Source of the DNA: Syntrophales bacterium
GTDB taxonomy: Bacteria > Desulfobacterota > Syntrophia > Syntrophales > PHBD01
Reading direction: 5' to 3'
Assembly: GCA_035363115.1 (NCBI GenBank)
Contig: DAOSEM010000007.1
Location: 124,001-188,000, forward strand
Length of the DNA stretch: 64,000 nucleotides
Shown: positions 44,468 through 52,075 of the stretch, in pieces
Layout: the number at the start of each line of letters is the position of its first letter
Position numbering within the stretch: position 1 is the first letter of the stretch
The notes under the pieces: model-generated
Seen by the model: only the letters and a program-made list of their open reading frames with translations
Told to the model about the DNA's origin: nothing
Database searches by the model: none
Position numbers and translations under genes: made by a program

Positions 44468-46255
44468 ATGGATCAAAACATCATCAGGACTCACTTCAAG
44501 GGACAGTACGAGACCTTCTACAGCAAGTACCTGCCCCAGGCCCGGAAGATCGGCGGGGATGAATGGCAGGCCCTCTGCCCGTTCCACGACGACAAGGTGC
44601 CGTCCCTGAATTTCAACGCCATGACGGGCGGGTATTTCTGTCACGGCTGCGGGAAAAAGGGCGGGATCGTCCATTTCTACGCGAAGCTAAACAACCTGGA
44701 CACGCAACGGGACTTCCCGAAGGTCCTCAAGGGCATTGCCAAGGATTTCGGCATCCCTGTTGATGACAGCGGCCCCCGGTTCGTCAAGGCTTACGACTAC
44801 ACGGACGCACAAGGAAAGCTGCTCTTCCAAGTCTGCCGGTATGATCCCAAGACGTTCAAGCAGCGCCGAATGAACGGGACGGGCAAATGGATTTACAATC
44901 TGGAAGGGGTGCAGCGGGTCCTCTACCGTCTGCCGGAAGTGCTGAAGGCGTCCGAGGTTGTCATTGTGGAAGGTGAGAAGGACGCCGACACCGTGGCGGC
45001 TCTTGGCTTTTGCGGCACCACGTCCCCGATGGGAGCGAAGAAGTGGCGACCTGAATACGGCGACAGCTTGCAGGGGAAGAATGTTGTCTTGATCCCCGAC
45101 AATGACCAGGAGGGCCGGGAACACGGGGCGCAAGTTGCATCCTACTTGAACGGGATCGCCGCTTCCCTGAAATGGTTAGACCTGTCAGATGTTCCGAGCA
45201 AGGGAGACGTTTCGGATTGGGTCAAGAGGTTCGGGAGTAAGGAAGAGGCTGCGGAACGCCTGTCTGTCATGATCGAAGCAGCACCGCCCTATTCCCCACC
45301 GAAGGTTTTCACCATCGAAGACGCCGTCATGGATTCGACGGGATTCTGTGGAATCAGCCTTCCGGAAAAGCGGTCTTTCCTGCATCCGTTGATTACCGAG
45401 AATCAAATCATTCTCGTTTCCGGCTGGCGGGGAACCGGGAAGACATGGGCGGGCTTGAGCATGGCCGATGCAATCACGAAGCGGTCCGCCTTCGGCCCCT
45501 GGAAGGTCCGGGAAGCTGTCCCCTGCCTGTACTTGGACGGGGAAATGGCAGCCCAGGACGTTCGGAAGCGTTTAGCCTTGCTTTGCCCTGCTGATGGAAG
45601 GGAACAACCCCTCTACATCTATTCGGATGCCTACGCGAACACCTTGGGACTTCCCCGGGCGAACCTCCTAAACGAGTCGTGGCGATCCACCATGAAGAGA
45701 ATTCTTGTCACCCGGCACGTCCGGTTTTTCGTCGTGGACAACATTGCATCCCTGGCCGGTGGCATAGACGAGAATTCAAAAAAGGATTGGGACCCCATCA
45801 ACGCCTGGTTGATAGACCTCCGCTTCGCCGGGATCACCACCATGCTCCTGCACCACGTCGGCAAGGAAGGGAGCCAGCGGGGAACATCGAGCAGGGAAGA
45901 CAACATTGACCTGTCCATCATCCTGAAGCACCCGCAGAACTACCAGCCGGAGAACGGCGCTGACTTCATCATGTCCTTCAGCAAGACCCGCGTGTCCCAC
46001 GAGGATCTTTCGTTGATTCAGGAGACCCGCTTCACCCTCAAGCAGGACGAACACGGCGGGCTTGTCTGGTCATGGGCGAGTGTGAAGGCTGCTGTCAAAG
46101 AGGAAACCATCCGGATGCTGGACCAGGGCCTTTCGTACCAGGATATCGCGGAGGCTCTGGACATATCGAAGGGGCGCATATCGCAAATCAAAAGGGATGC
46201 CGTGGAGGCGGGCATTTTGGACAAGCAGGGGAAGATCATCAAGGGGGGTTTTTAG
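44468..46255 (+). CDS. Primase-helicase (CHC2 zinc finger, TOPRIM, RecA-like ATPase, HTH)
   Basis: 595 aa. Zinc finger CPFHDDKVPSLNFN ... YFCHGCGKKGG (about 34-65), TOPRIM core VVIVEGEKDADTVAALGFCGT (about 162-182), helicase Walker A LVSGWRGTGKTWAGLS (about 314-329) and Walker B-like VRFFVVDNIASLAGG. The C-terminus LSYQDIAEALDISKGRISQIKRDAV is an HTH. This fusion is like the P4 alpha and PICI primase-Rep proteins that start autonomous replication. An iteron-like region follows directly and is its probable origin. Confidence 0.92.
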   Translation: MDQNIIRTHFKGQYETFYSKYLPQARKIGGDEWQALCPFHDDKVPSLNFNAMTGGYFCHGCGKKGGIVHFYAKLNNLDTQRDFPKVLKGIAKDFGIPVDDSGPRFVKAYDYTDAQGKLLFQVCRYDPKTFKQRRMNGTGKWIYNLEGVQRVLYRLPEVLKASEVVIVEGEKDADTVAALGFCGTTSPMGAKKWRPEYGDSLQGKNVVLIPDNDQEGREHGAQVASYLNGIAASLKWLDLSDVPSKGDVSDWVKRFGSKEEAAERLSVMIEAAPPYSPPKVFTIEDAVMDSTGFCGISLPEKRSFLHPLITENQIILVSGWRGTGKTWAGLSMADAITKRSAFGPWKVREAVPCLYLDGEMAAQDVRKRLALLCPADGREQPLYIYSDAYANTLGLPRANLLNESWRSTMKRILVTRHVRFFVVDNIASLAGGIDENSKKDWDPINAWLIDLRFAGITTMLLHHVGKEGSQRGTSSREDNIDLSIILKHPQNYQPENGADFIMSFSKTRVSHEDLSLIQETRFTLKQDEHGGLVWSWASVKAAVKEETIRMLDQGLSYQDIAEALDISKGRISQIKRDAVEAGILDKQGKIIKGGF

Positions 46256-46256
46256 G

Positions 46257-46422
46257 CGTTTAGCAGCTAAACGGAGGCGCTAAACGTTTAGGCTAAACAA
46301 AGAGCTAAACGGAGCTAAACGAAACGGCAGAACATACACATAATCAACATGATAGCCGTTTAGTTAAATAGGGCTTCGCCCGTTTAGTTTAGAAGGGGGG
46401 GTTACCCCCCTAAACACTAAAC
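46257..46422. other. Iteron-rich probable replication origin of the element
   Basis: Twelve copies of CTAAAC or its complement GTTTAG in 166 bp. Direct copies begin at 46267, 46280, 46293, 46305, 46315, 46410 and 46417 (first spacings 13, 13, 12 and 10 nt); inverted copies begin at 46258, 46286, 46358, 46382 and 46387. Many extend to AGCTAAACGG. CTAAACGTTTAG at 46280 is a palindrome. Hairpins GGGCTTCGCCC and a 6-bp G/C stem (46395-46410) lie within. Position right after the primase-helicase gene is as in P4-type elements. Confidence 0.75.
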
Positions 46423-46485
46423 GGCAAAACTAAAAAGACGCCCGGCAGGGCGGAAGAGAAACAACCGATAGGAGGGATTAAAACC

Positions 46486-47580
46486 ATGGCAAGCAAGCTG
46501 GCTGATCTTCGGGCGATAGCAGACGAAAGCGGGTTCATCACCTCGCCGAAGTGGACCGAGTTCATCGGGACACTGAGCGCGGATGACCGGGAGTCGCTGC
46601 GTTCGGAGATTTTCGGAGATCCGGACACGACCTTTTACAATGCCGACAACGACCCGTTCGGGATCTACGGGGGCGCGAAGGACTTGATGACAGGCAGCAA
46701 GACGGCCCTTGGATATACAGGTTTGGGGGATGATTACCGGGCCGGTGCCGCCTATTCGTCACCGTTTGCCCCACAGTCGGAGTACGAGCGAAATTGGAGC
46801 GTTTATCAGAACTACATGGCCGGTCGGGACGAGTCGGTATGGGACAACCCGTTTTCGGCCTTTTATGCTCTCGGCAACCCCATCGGTACGCTGGCGAAGG
46901 AATCGGGAGTGTCTTCGGGTGTCCAGAACGCTTTGGACATTGCCTACAACATCGGTTCGCTCGGCGGCGGGTTGGCGACGGAGGGGCTGTCGAAGGCCAC
47001 TTCTTCCGAGGGTGACTTGATAGAGAACATCGGCAAGGGGATTGACGAGGCCCTGGACCCCCTGGAAGTCGATTACTACATCCGCGAGGCGGGGAAGCAC
47101 GTCCCGGAGTCTGTTCGTTCTTACGTGAAGCCAGCCGCCACGGCCATCGGTTCGATATGGGGTCCGATAGGGGCGTCTGCCGGGTACGGCGTCGGCAGCA
47201 AGATTGCGGGTGAGGACTATTCAAAAGGGCTTGCGGGTTCTGCCCTGGCATATGCGGGTGCAGCCGGGGGACTTGGCGGCAAGGCCTTGAAGTATGCCGG
47301 AAACCTGGCCCTGCCTGAACTTCTCGACACCTCCGACGATAACAACACGCTTTCCGCGCTGTCCATGTACCTGCGGAGAATCCGGGGCGGGTCCGGCACG
47401 GCTGATACGGAAACAGGGGGTTCCCTGTCCGGGGTCGCTTGGGGTGATTCGGAGGTTCCCACTACAGGCACCAGTTTTACAAGCGATTCCCTTGGCAGGC
47501 AGGACGTTCCCGGGGGCGGAAGTTTCTATGACGACGTGCTCGAAGAACTGAAGAGGCGAAAGAAAAGCCGGGAGATTTAG
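46486..47580 (+). CDS. Glycine/alanine-rich protein of unknown function
   Basis: 364 aa, AGGAGGG before the ATG. N-terminal helical part (LADLRAIADESGFITSPKWTEFIGTLSADDRESLRSEIFGD), a middle rich in Gly/Ala small hydrophobic segments (PAATAIGSIWGPIGASAGYGVGSKIAG, GLAGSALAYAGAAGGLGGKALKYAG) and a C-terminal charged tail (LEELKRRKKSREI). Its amphiphilic glycine-rich pattern is like internal virion or DNA-injection proteins of phages, which would suit a satellite, but no family was recognised. Confidence 0.55.
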   Translation: MASKLADLRAIADESGFITSPKWTEFIGTLSADDRESLRSEIFGDPDTTFYNADNDPFGIYGGAKDLMTGSKTALGYTGLGDDYRAGAAYSSPFAPQSEYERNWSVYQNYMAGRDESVWDNPFSAFYALGNPIGTLAKESGVSSGVQNALDIAYNIGSLGGGLATEGLSKATSSEGDLIENIGKGIDEALDPLEVDYYIREAGKHVPESVRSYVKPAATAIGSIWGPIGASAGYGVGSKIAGEDYSKGLAGSALAYAGAAGGLGGKALKYAGNLALPELLDTSDDNNTLSALSMYLRRIRGGSGTADTETGGSLSGVAWGDSEVPTTGTSFTSDSLGRQDVPGGGSFYDDVLEELKRRKKSREI

Positions 47581-47638
47581 GGCAATTCAGGACGCTTAAG
47601 GCGTGTTCAAGCAATTCATGCATGTGAGGAGTGAATCC

Positions 47639-48178
47639 ATGGCGACCAACAAGAAGAAATTCACCAACGAGGAACTGATGGCCCTTATTGACAAGGGCGT
47701 CGAGCAGAAAGACGCGGCCCGCATCCTGGGAGCATCCCCTTCAGCCGTATGTCAGCGGATGGCGAAGATCAGAGCACAGCAGCCCCCGGAGTCTTTCGAC
47801 AAGCTCACGGATAAGCAACAGCGGTTCGTTCTTGCCCGATGCGAAGGCAAGAGTCAGACGGAATCGGCAATGCAGGCTTACGATTGCTCTGACCGGGAAT
47901 CCGCGAAGGCGATAGGACACCGGCTTTCCAAGGAACCCGACGTAGCTGTGGCAATGGCCGATTTGATGGCGCAGGAAGGCATCCCGCGACGGAGAAGGGT
48001 CCAGAAGCTCAAAGACATGATCGAGTGCAAGGACCTGTCAATTGTCGGCAAGGGGCTTGATATGGGGTTCAAGCTGGCCGGGGATTATGCGCCCGTGCAG
48101 GTGGAAGTTGATGTGGACGCACAGCTCCGGGCGCTGGCCGCGATGCTGGACGCTACGCCGAGACCGGTCAGCAATTAA
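47639..48178 (+). CDS. Small-terminase-like DNA-binding protein (TerS)
   Basis: 179 aa from ATG 47639 (GAGGAG upstream). An N-terminal HTH (LMALIDKGVEQKDAARILGASPSAVCQRMAKI) is followed by the terminase_2-type core LTDKQQRFVLARCEGKSQTESAMQAYDCSDRESAKAIGHRLSKEPDVAVAMADLM. Phage TerS selects DNA for packaging; satellites carry their own TerS to redirect helper packaging to their own genome. No large terminase is present, which supports a satellite. Confidence 0.72.
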   Translation: MATNKKKFTNEELMALIDKGVEQKDAARILGASPSAVCQRMAKIRAQQPPESFDKLTDKQQRFVLARCEGKSQTESAMQAYDCSDRESAKAIGHRLSKEPDVAVAMADLMAQEGIPRRRRVQKLKDMIECKDLSIVGKGLDMGFKLAGDYAPVQVEVDVDAQLRALAAMLDATPRPVSN

Positions 48179-48188
48179 GGCGGTGAAA

Positions 48189-48701
48189 ATGGATTCGTAC
48201 AGAAAGGGGAGAGATAGGATTTCTCACCGATGCCCAGACCCCCTCCCCCCGGGGTCACAAGAAAGGGTGCAGCTACGAATGACACCAGGGCAAGCGATCA
48301 GACGGTACTGTGTTCATTGCTGCGGAGGACAAAACGCGAGGGTCACCGGATGCGACGGCGACAAGTCAGCAAGCGGGGACGGTTTCCAACCGTGTGGGTT
48401 CGATTCCCACCGACTTGGAAAAGGTCGTCCGTCGGTCCGGTTGATCCGCCTCTTCTGCCTTGCTTGCCAAGGCGGGAAGGCAGCGTTTGTACGGGACTGC
48501 ATTTCCCCCGCCTGTATCCTCTATCCTTTCCGCATGGGGAAGAACCCGAATTTCACAAGAGCGGGAAGAAGCGCGGCAGAGATGGACGCGATCCGACCGA
48601 AACGAGGGGGGCTTATCAGGGGAAATGGCGTCTATTTTCAACGATCCCTGCCGGGGACGATAGAAGACCCGCACCCGGGGGAGATAATCGCTGGCACATG
48701 A
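48189..48701 (+). CDS. Cys-rich zinc-binding phage-type protein
   Basis: 170 aa from ATG 48189 (AGGCGG upstream). Two Cys clusters: YCVHCCGGQNARVTGC, and a second FCLACQGGKAAFVRDC followed by CILYPFRMGKNPN. The second matches the frequent prophage motif YCxxCxGGxxxxVxxC ... CPLYPYRxGxNP. Function in phages is not established. It begins 10 nt after the TerS-like gene and its stop overlaps the next ATG (ATGA). Confidence 0.7.
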   Translation: MDSYRKGRDRISHRCPDPLPPGSQERVQLRMTPGQAIRRYCVHCCGGQNARVTGCDGDKSASGDGFQPCGFDSHRLGKGRPSVRLIRLFCLACQGGKAAFVRDCISPACILYPFRMGKNPNFTRAGRSAAEMDAIRPKRGGLIRGNGVYFQRSLPGTIEDPHPGEIIAGT

Positions 48702-48835
48702 TAAGAACAACAAGCCGGAGCATCAGGAAACGGACAGACGCAAGGGGGGAAGATTTGTTGATGCTGCTGAATGAGGAACACAAACCCATCTGCCGGGCCA
48801 GCCGGGGATGGACGGGAATGGAGAATGATCCATGA
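48698..48835 (+). CDS. 45-residue basic protein
   Basis: 45 aa, Arg-rich (IRTTSRSIRKRTDARGEDLL). It is accepted as real because both its ends share an ATGA overlap with the neighbouring genes, so it sits in a translationally coupled chain. No family recognised. Confidence 0.5.
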   Translation: MIRTTSRSIRKRTDARGEDLLMLLNEEHKPICRASRGWTGMENDP

Positions 48836-49182
48836 ACAGTCCGTCCATGAAGGAAGGTCACGGGAGCGATCAGGGCCGGGGATTGTCCTTGCAGATACCA
48901 CCGGAGTTGATCACGGCGATAGGGGAGCATGTCATTGAACGGTTGATGCCCCTCATGGATTCACGGGGGAAGACCGAAGAAGACGTGATCTTCGATGTTC
49001 CGGGATTGTCTGGATACCTGAAGGTTGACGAGTCCTGGGTTTATGATGCCGTCAAGCTTCAGAAGATCCCCTTCTACAAGGTCGGCAAGTATCTTCGGTT
49101 CCGGAAGGCGACCGTTGACACCTGGCTTGAGAGGCAATCTATCAGGCCGTTACCGCCTGGCGGACGAAGGGGTGCAAGGTGA
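48832..49182 (+). CDS. Excisionase/AlpA-type HTH DNA-binding protein
   Basis: 116 aa. A disordered N-terminus and a helix (ELITAIGEHVIERLMPLM) are followed by a winged-helix HTH_17-type domain: VPGLSGYLKVDESWVYDAVKLQKIPFYKVGKYLRFRKATVDTWLE. This class includes excisionases and AlpA activators, which promote excision or the satellite's expression. It is the last gene before the integrase module. Confidence 0.82.
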   Translation: MNSPSMKEGHGSDQGRGLSLQIPPELITAIGEHVIERLMPLMDSRGKTEEDVIFDVPGLSGYLKVDESWVYDAVKLQKIPFYKVGKYLRFRKATVDTWLERQSIRPLPPGGRRGAR

Positions 49183-49281
49183 ACAACGGATTGCGTGTCC
49201 GCTGGTATGGGGTAAAACGTCAATGAAAACAGACATGCCCCGATGCCTGTGAAGTAAAATGTGAAGTTCATAAAATAGCCC

Positions 49282-49309
49282 TTGACATGTCCATAATTCT
49301 GTCTATAAT
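49282..49309 (+). promoter_or_regulatory. Consensus promoter of the Phd-like/integrase genes
   Basis: TTGACA (49282-49287), 16-nt spacer, perfect TATAAT (49304-49309). The strongest promoter in the window. The -35 overlaps the palindrome GACATGTC, a possible operator. Confidence 0.8.
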
Positions 49310-49336
49310 GGTGCCCACATCATACAAGGGGGCCAC

Positions 49337-49549
49337 ATGAGATTCATGACCGTTACAGAGTTGAAGCAGAGGGCAACGCAGATTGTATCGGAGATTGAGG
49401 CGACCAGGGAACCCGTCGTTGTAACCAAGAACGGGAAGCCGGTTGTGCTGATGCGATTCGTTGCGGACGAGGACTTCCAGTTGAAGGAAGACGTCAAGGG
49501 AAAGGAGAAGGGCCATGGCAAAGACCAAGGGCATTTACCGAAGAGGTAA
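49337..49549 (+). CDS. Phd/YefM-type antitoxin-like protein
   Basis: 70 aa. FMTVTELKQRATQIVSEIEATREPVVVTKNGKPVVLMRF is the Phd/YefM DNA-binding fold. No toxin gene follows; instead its last 35 bp overlap the start of the integrase gene. It may therefore be an autoregulator controlling the integrase rather than an antitoxin. GGGGG stands before the ATG. Confidence 0.8.
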   Translation: MRFMTVTELKQRATQIVSEIEATREPVVVTKNGKPVVLMRFVADEDFQLKEDVKGKEKGHGKDQGHLPKR

Positions 49550-50582
49550 GACTTACTGGATTTCTTATGCCGGGCTAGACGGCAGGATAGTCCGGGAATC
49601 CGCCCGCTCCGACAAATTCAAGGTGGCGGAGGCGTTGTTAACCGAACGGCGGAAGTCTGTCCGGGATGGCAAATTGCCGGAAGTCAAAAGGATCGGGAAT
49701 CACAGCTTCGGAGAACTGACAGAGGAATATCTTAAATGGGCAGAGAGACAGCGGGGTTACAGGCAGAAGCGGCTTGTGGTCAATCAGCTAAAAGACAGGT
49801 TCGGTCAGTATCCCTTGCGGCGAATCGACACCCGGACCCTTGAAGGCTACCAATCGGAGAGGCTTCAGGAAGGAAAGAAACCGGCGACAATTAACAGGCA
49901 CATTGCGACCCTGAAACACATGATCCACAAGGCCGTCGATTGGGACATGGTGGAAGAAGAAACGTTGAAGCGTGTCCGGAAGGCCAAGCTGCTGGAAGAG
50001 AACAACCGACGGTTGCGTTTCCTTTCCCATGAGGAAGGTCAGGCCCTTGTGAATGCCTGTGACAACCACCTCAAACCCGTTGTCATCATGGCCCTGAATA
50101 CCGGAGCCAGGAAAGAAGAAATCCTTGGGCTGAAGTGGGACAACGTTGACTTGAAGCATGGGTTCATCCTGTTGGACCAGACAAAGAACGGGGAGCGGCG
50201 GGAAGTTCCGATCAATCAGACCCTGCGGGATACGTTGGGGCGGATCGTCCGGCGTGTTGATGTTCCTTACGTTTTCTATGATGCGAAGACCGGGAAGCGT
50301 TACAGCAACCTTCGGCGGTCCTTTGAGTCGGCTTGCAAACGGGTCAAGATCAGGGACTTCCGGTTCCACGACTTACGGCATTCCTTCGCGTCACAGCTTG
50401 TCATGGCCGGTGTGGATATCACGACGGTGAAGGAACTGTTGGGACACAAGACTCTTACCATGACCCTCCGCTATGCCCACCTTGCCCCATCTCACAAAGT
50501 GAAGGCCGTCGAGATTCTTGACCGGCCCCTCACGTCAACTTCACAAAAACTGCACAAAAAAGAAGGGGTCGCAAATGGCTAG
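49515..50582 (+). CDS. int: Tyrosine recombinase / integrase
   Basis: 355 aa. N-terminal SAM-like core-binding domain (FGELTEEYLKWAERQRGYRQKRLV), then a catalytic domain with Arg in LNTGARKEEILGLKW, the box HDLRHSFASQLVMAG, a further His in LLGHKTLTM and the nucleophile Tyr in LRYAHLAP. This enzyme should integrate the element at tRNA-Lys. Its stop codon lies inside the loop of the tRNA's replacement terminator, 24 nt from the attachment repeat. Confidence 0.95.
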   Translation: MAKTKGIYRRGKTYWISYAGLDGRIVRESARSDKFKVAEALLTERRKSVRDGKLPEVKRIGNHSFGELTEEYLKWAERQRGYRQKRLVVNQLKDRFGQYPLRRIDTRTLEGYQSERLQEGKKPATINRHIATLKHMIHKAVDWDMVEEETLKRVRKAKLLEENNRRLRFLSHEEGQALVNACDNHLKPVVIMALNTGARKEEILGLKWDNVDLKHGFILLDQTKNGERREVPINQTLRDTLGRIVRRVDVPYVFYDAKTGKRYSNLRRSFESACKRVKIRDFRFHDLRHSFASQLVMAGVDITTVKELLGHKTLTMTLRYAHLAPSHKVKAVEILDRPLTSTSQKLHKKEGVANG

Positions 50583-50596
50583 CATCTGCAACCCCT
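50555..50596 (-). terminator. Element-borne terminator for tRNA-Lys
   Basis: Minus-strand stem AGGGGTTGCA / TGCGACCCCT (one mismatch) followed by TTCTTTTTT. It lies 10 nt beyond the tRNA CCA end and overlaps the integrase 3' end. Confidence 0.8.
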
Positions 50597-50606
50597 CGAT
50601 ATTACT

Positions 50607-50652
50607 TGGTGGGACGTATCGGGATCGAACCGACGACCAACGGATTAAAAGT
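50607..50652 (-). repeat. attR: 46-bp repeat within tRNA-Lys
   Basis: Identical to 39038-39083. In this copy the repeat is continuous with the 5' half of the tRNA, so the tRNA is intact at this end. Confidence 0.95.
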
Positions 50653-50682
50653 CCGCTGCTCTACCGACTGAGCTAACGTCCC
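50607..50682 (-). tRNA. tRNA-Lys (anticodon TTT)
   Basis: 76 nt with encoded CCA. Acceptor GGGACGT pairs with ACGTCCC; D-arm AGCTCAGTCGGTAGAGCA; anticodon stem-loop GCGGACTTTTAATCCGT with anticodon TTT; T-arm GTCGGTTCGATCCCGAT. Serves as the attachment site of the satellite-like element. Confidence 0.97.
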
Positions 50683-50744
50683 GTGTTGCCGATTACGGCG
50701 AGGCGTGCCCTATTAACAGGGGGAAAGCCCCCTGTCAAGAAATC

Positions 50745-52046
50745 TCAGGCGCCGAAGAAGGGGTTTTTCAGGATGATGGTCTCGTTCCGGCCCGCCCCGA
50801 CGGAAACGAGGACGAGCCTGGTGTCCGAAAGCGCCTCGATCTGCTCCAGGTATTTCCGGGCATTCTTCGGGAGATCCTGGATCTCCCGGGCGTTCCGGAT
50901 GTCTTCGGTCCATCCGTCCATCTCCTCGTAAACGGCCTCGCAGCGGGCGAGAACCCGCGGATTCGCCGGGACGGCGTTGCTGACAATCCCTTCTTCCGTC
51001 CGGTAGCCTACACAGATCTTGAGTTTCTCGATACCCGTCAGGACGTCCAGCTTCGTCACGGCGAGTCCCGTGATTCCGGAGACCCGGACGGACTGGCGGA
51101 CGAGAACCATGTCGAGCCAGCCGCAGCGGCGCTTGCGCCCCGTGGTCGCCCCGAACTCCTGACCTTCCCGCTGGATCCGCTCTCCGATCTCGCAGGTCAG
51201 TTCGGTGAGAAAGGGGCCGCCGCCGACCCGCGTCGTGTAGGCTTTGCAGATCCCCACCACGGCGTCCACGGCGCCCGGTCCCACGCCGGTCCCCGAGCAG
51301 GCATTGGAAGACACGGTATTCGACGATGTGACAAAGGGATACGTGCCGTGGTCCACGTCCAGATGTGCGCCCTGGGCACCCTCGAAGAGGATCTTCTTGC
51401 CCATACGGATCTCACGGTCCAGAAGCGTGGAGGTATCGGTGATGTACGGCTTCAGCGCCTCGCCGTACGCCCGGTACTGGTCGTAAATCGCCTGCTCCGA
51501 GACGGGCTCCTCTCCGAAGAGCTTCATCAGGAGGAAATTTTTCTCCGCCACGTTGGCCGCCAGTTTTTCCCGGAATACCTCTTCGTCCAGAAGGTCTCCC
51601 ATGCGGATTCCCGTCCTGGCCACCTTGTCCTCGTAGGCGGGGCCGATGCCCCGGCCGGTCGTGCCGATTTTCTTCCCGGCCTTGCGGGTTTCCCGGGCAA
51701 GGTCGAGCCGGCAGTGATACGGCATGATAGCGTGGGCCTTTTCGCTCACGAATAGATGGGTATTGGGCGGGAAATTGCCGCGGCTCCGGAGGGCCTCGAT
51801 CTCGCTGAGGAGAACATCCGGGTTCACCACGACCCCGTTGCCGATGATGCAGGTCTTCTGGTCGTGGAGAATTCCAGAGGGAATGAGGTGAAGGATGGTC
51901 TGTTCGCCTTTCACCACGAGGGTGTGGCCGGCATTGTTCCCGCCCTGAAAGCGGGCGATGACATCGGCATCCTCCGCATAGATGTCTACGACCTTTCCCT
52001 TGCCTTCATCGCCCCACTGGGTTCCCACGACAACGACGTTCGCCAT
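50745..52046 (-). CDS. purA: Adenylosuccinate synthetase
   Basis: 433 aa. Joins IMP and aspartate with GTP to give adenylosuccinate, the first step from IMP to AMP. GTP loop VVGTQWGDEGKGKVVDI at the N-terminus, ARFQGGNNAGHTL, GTTGRGIGPAYEDK and FEGAQGAHLDVDHGTYPFVTSSN are all present. Last gene of the leftward serC-serA-purA run, 29 nt after serA. Confidence 0.98.
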   Translation of the reverse strand: MANVVVVGTQWGDEGKGKVVDIYAEDADVIARFQGGNNAGHTLVVKGEQTILHLIPSGILHDQKTCIIGNGVVVNPDVLLSEIEALRSRGNFPPNTHLFVSEKAHAIMPYHCRLDLARETRKAGKKIGTTGRGIGPAYEDKVARTGIRMGDLLDEEVFREKLAANVAEKNFLLMKLFGEEPVSEQAIYDQYRAYGEALKPYITDTSTLLDREIRMGKKILFEGAQGAHLDVDHGTYPFVTSSNTVSSNACSGTGVGPGAVDAVVGICKAYTTRVGGGPFLTELTCEIGERIQREGQEFGATTGRKRRCGWLDMVLVRQSVRVSGITGLAVTKLDVLTGIEKLKICVGYRTEEGIVSNAVPANPRVLARCEAVYEEMDGWTEDIRNAREIQDLPKNARKYLEQIEALSDTRLVLVSVGAGRNETIILKNPFFGA

Positions 52047-52075
52047 GATCCGCTTTCCTTTCCGCCCCGGCTTCC

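Larger units (their letters stand above)
39038..50652. mobile_element. Integrated phage-satellite-like element (PICI/P4-type) in tRNA-Lys
   Basis: About 11.6 kb between exact 46-bp repeats of the tRNA-Lys 3' region. Contains a tyrosine integrase next to the right end, an AlpA-type HTH protein, a primase-helicase with an adjacent iteron-rich region, a small-terminase-like protein, a Panacea-type toxin-antitoxin pair and a CopG-type regulator. No large terminase, portal, capsid, tail, lysis or conjugation gene was recognised. GC content drops in several genes (39.4-41.5 and 42.6-43.9 kb) compared with the flanks. The gene set and size match phage satellites rather than complete prophages or ICEs; no helper phage is visible. 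Confidence 0.85.

Noticed and set aside
46257..46422. CRISPR array in the hexamer-rich region
   Set aside because: Repeats are only 6-10 bp, irregularly spaced and in both orientations; no spacers or cas genes.
39038..50652. Complete prophage or integrative conjugative element
   Set aside because: No large terminase, portal, capsid, tail, lysis, relaxase or type IV secretion gene was recognised in the 11.6 kb.
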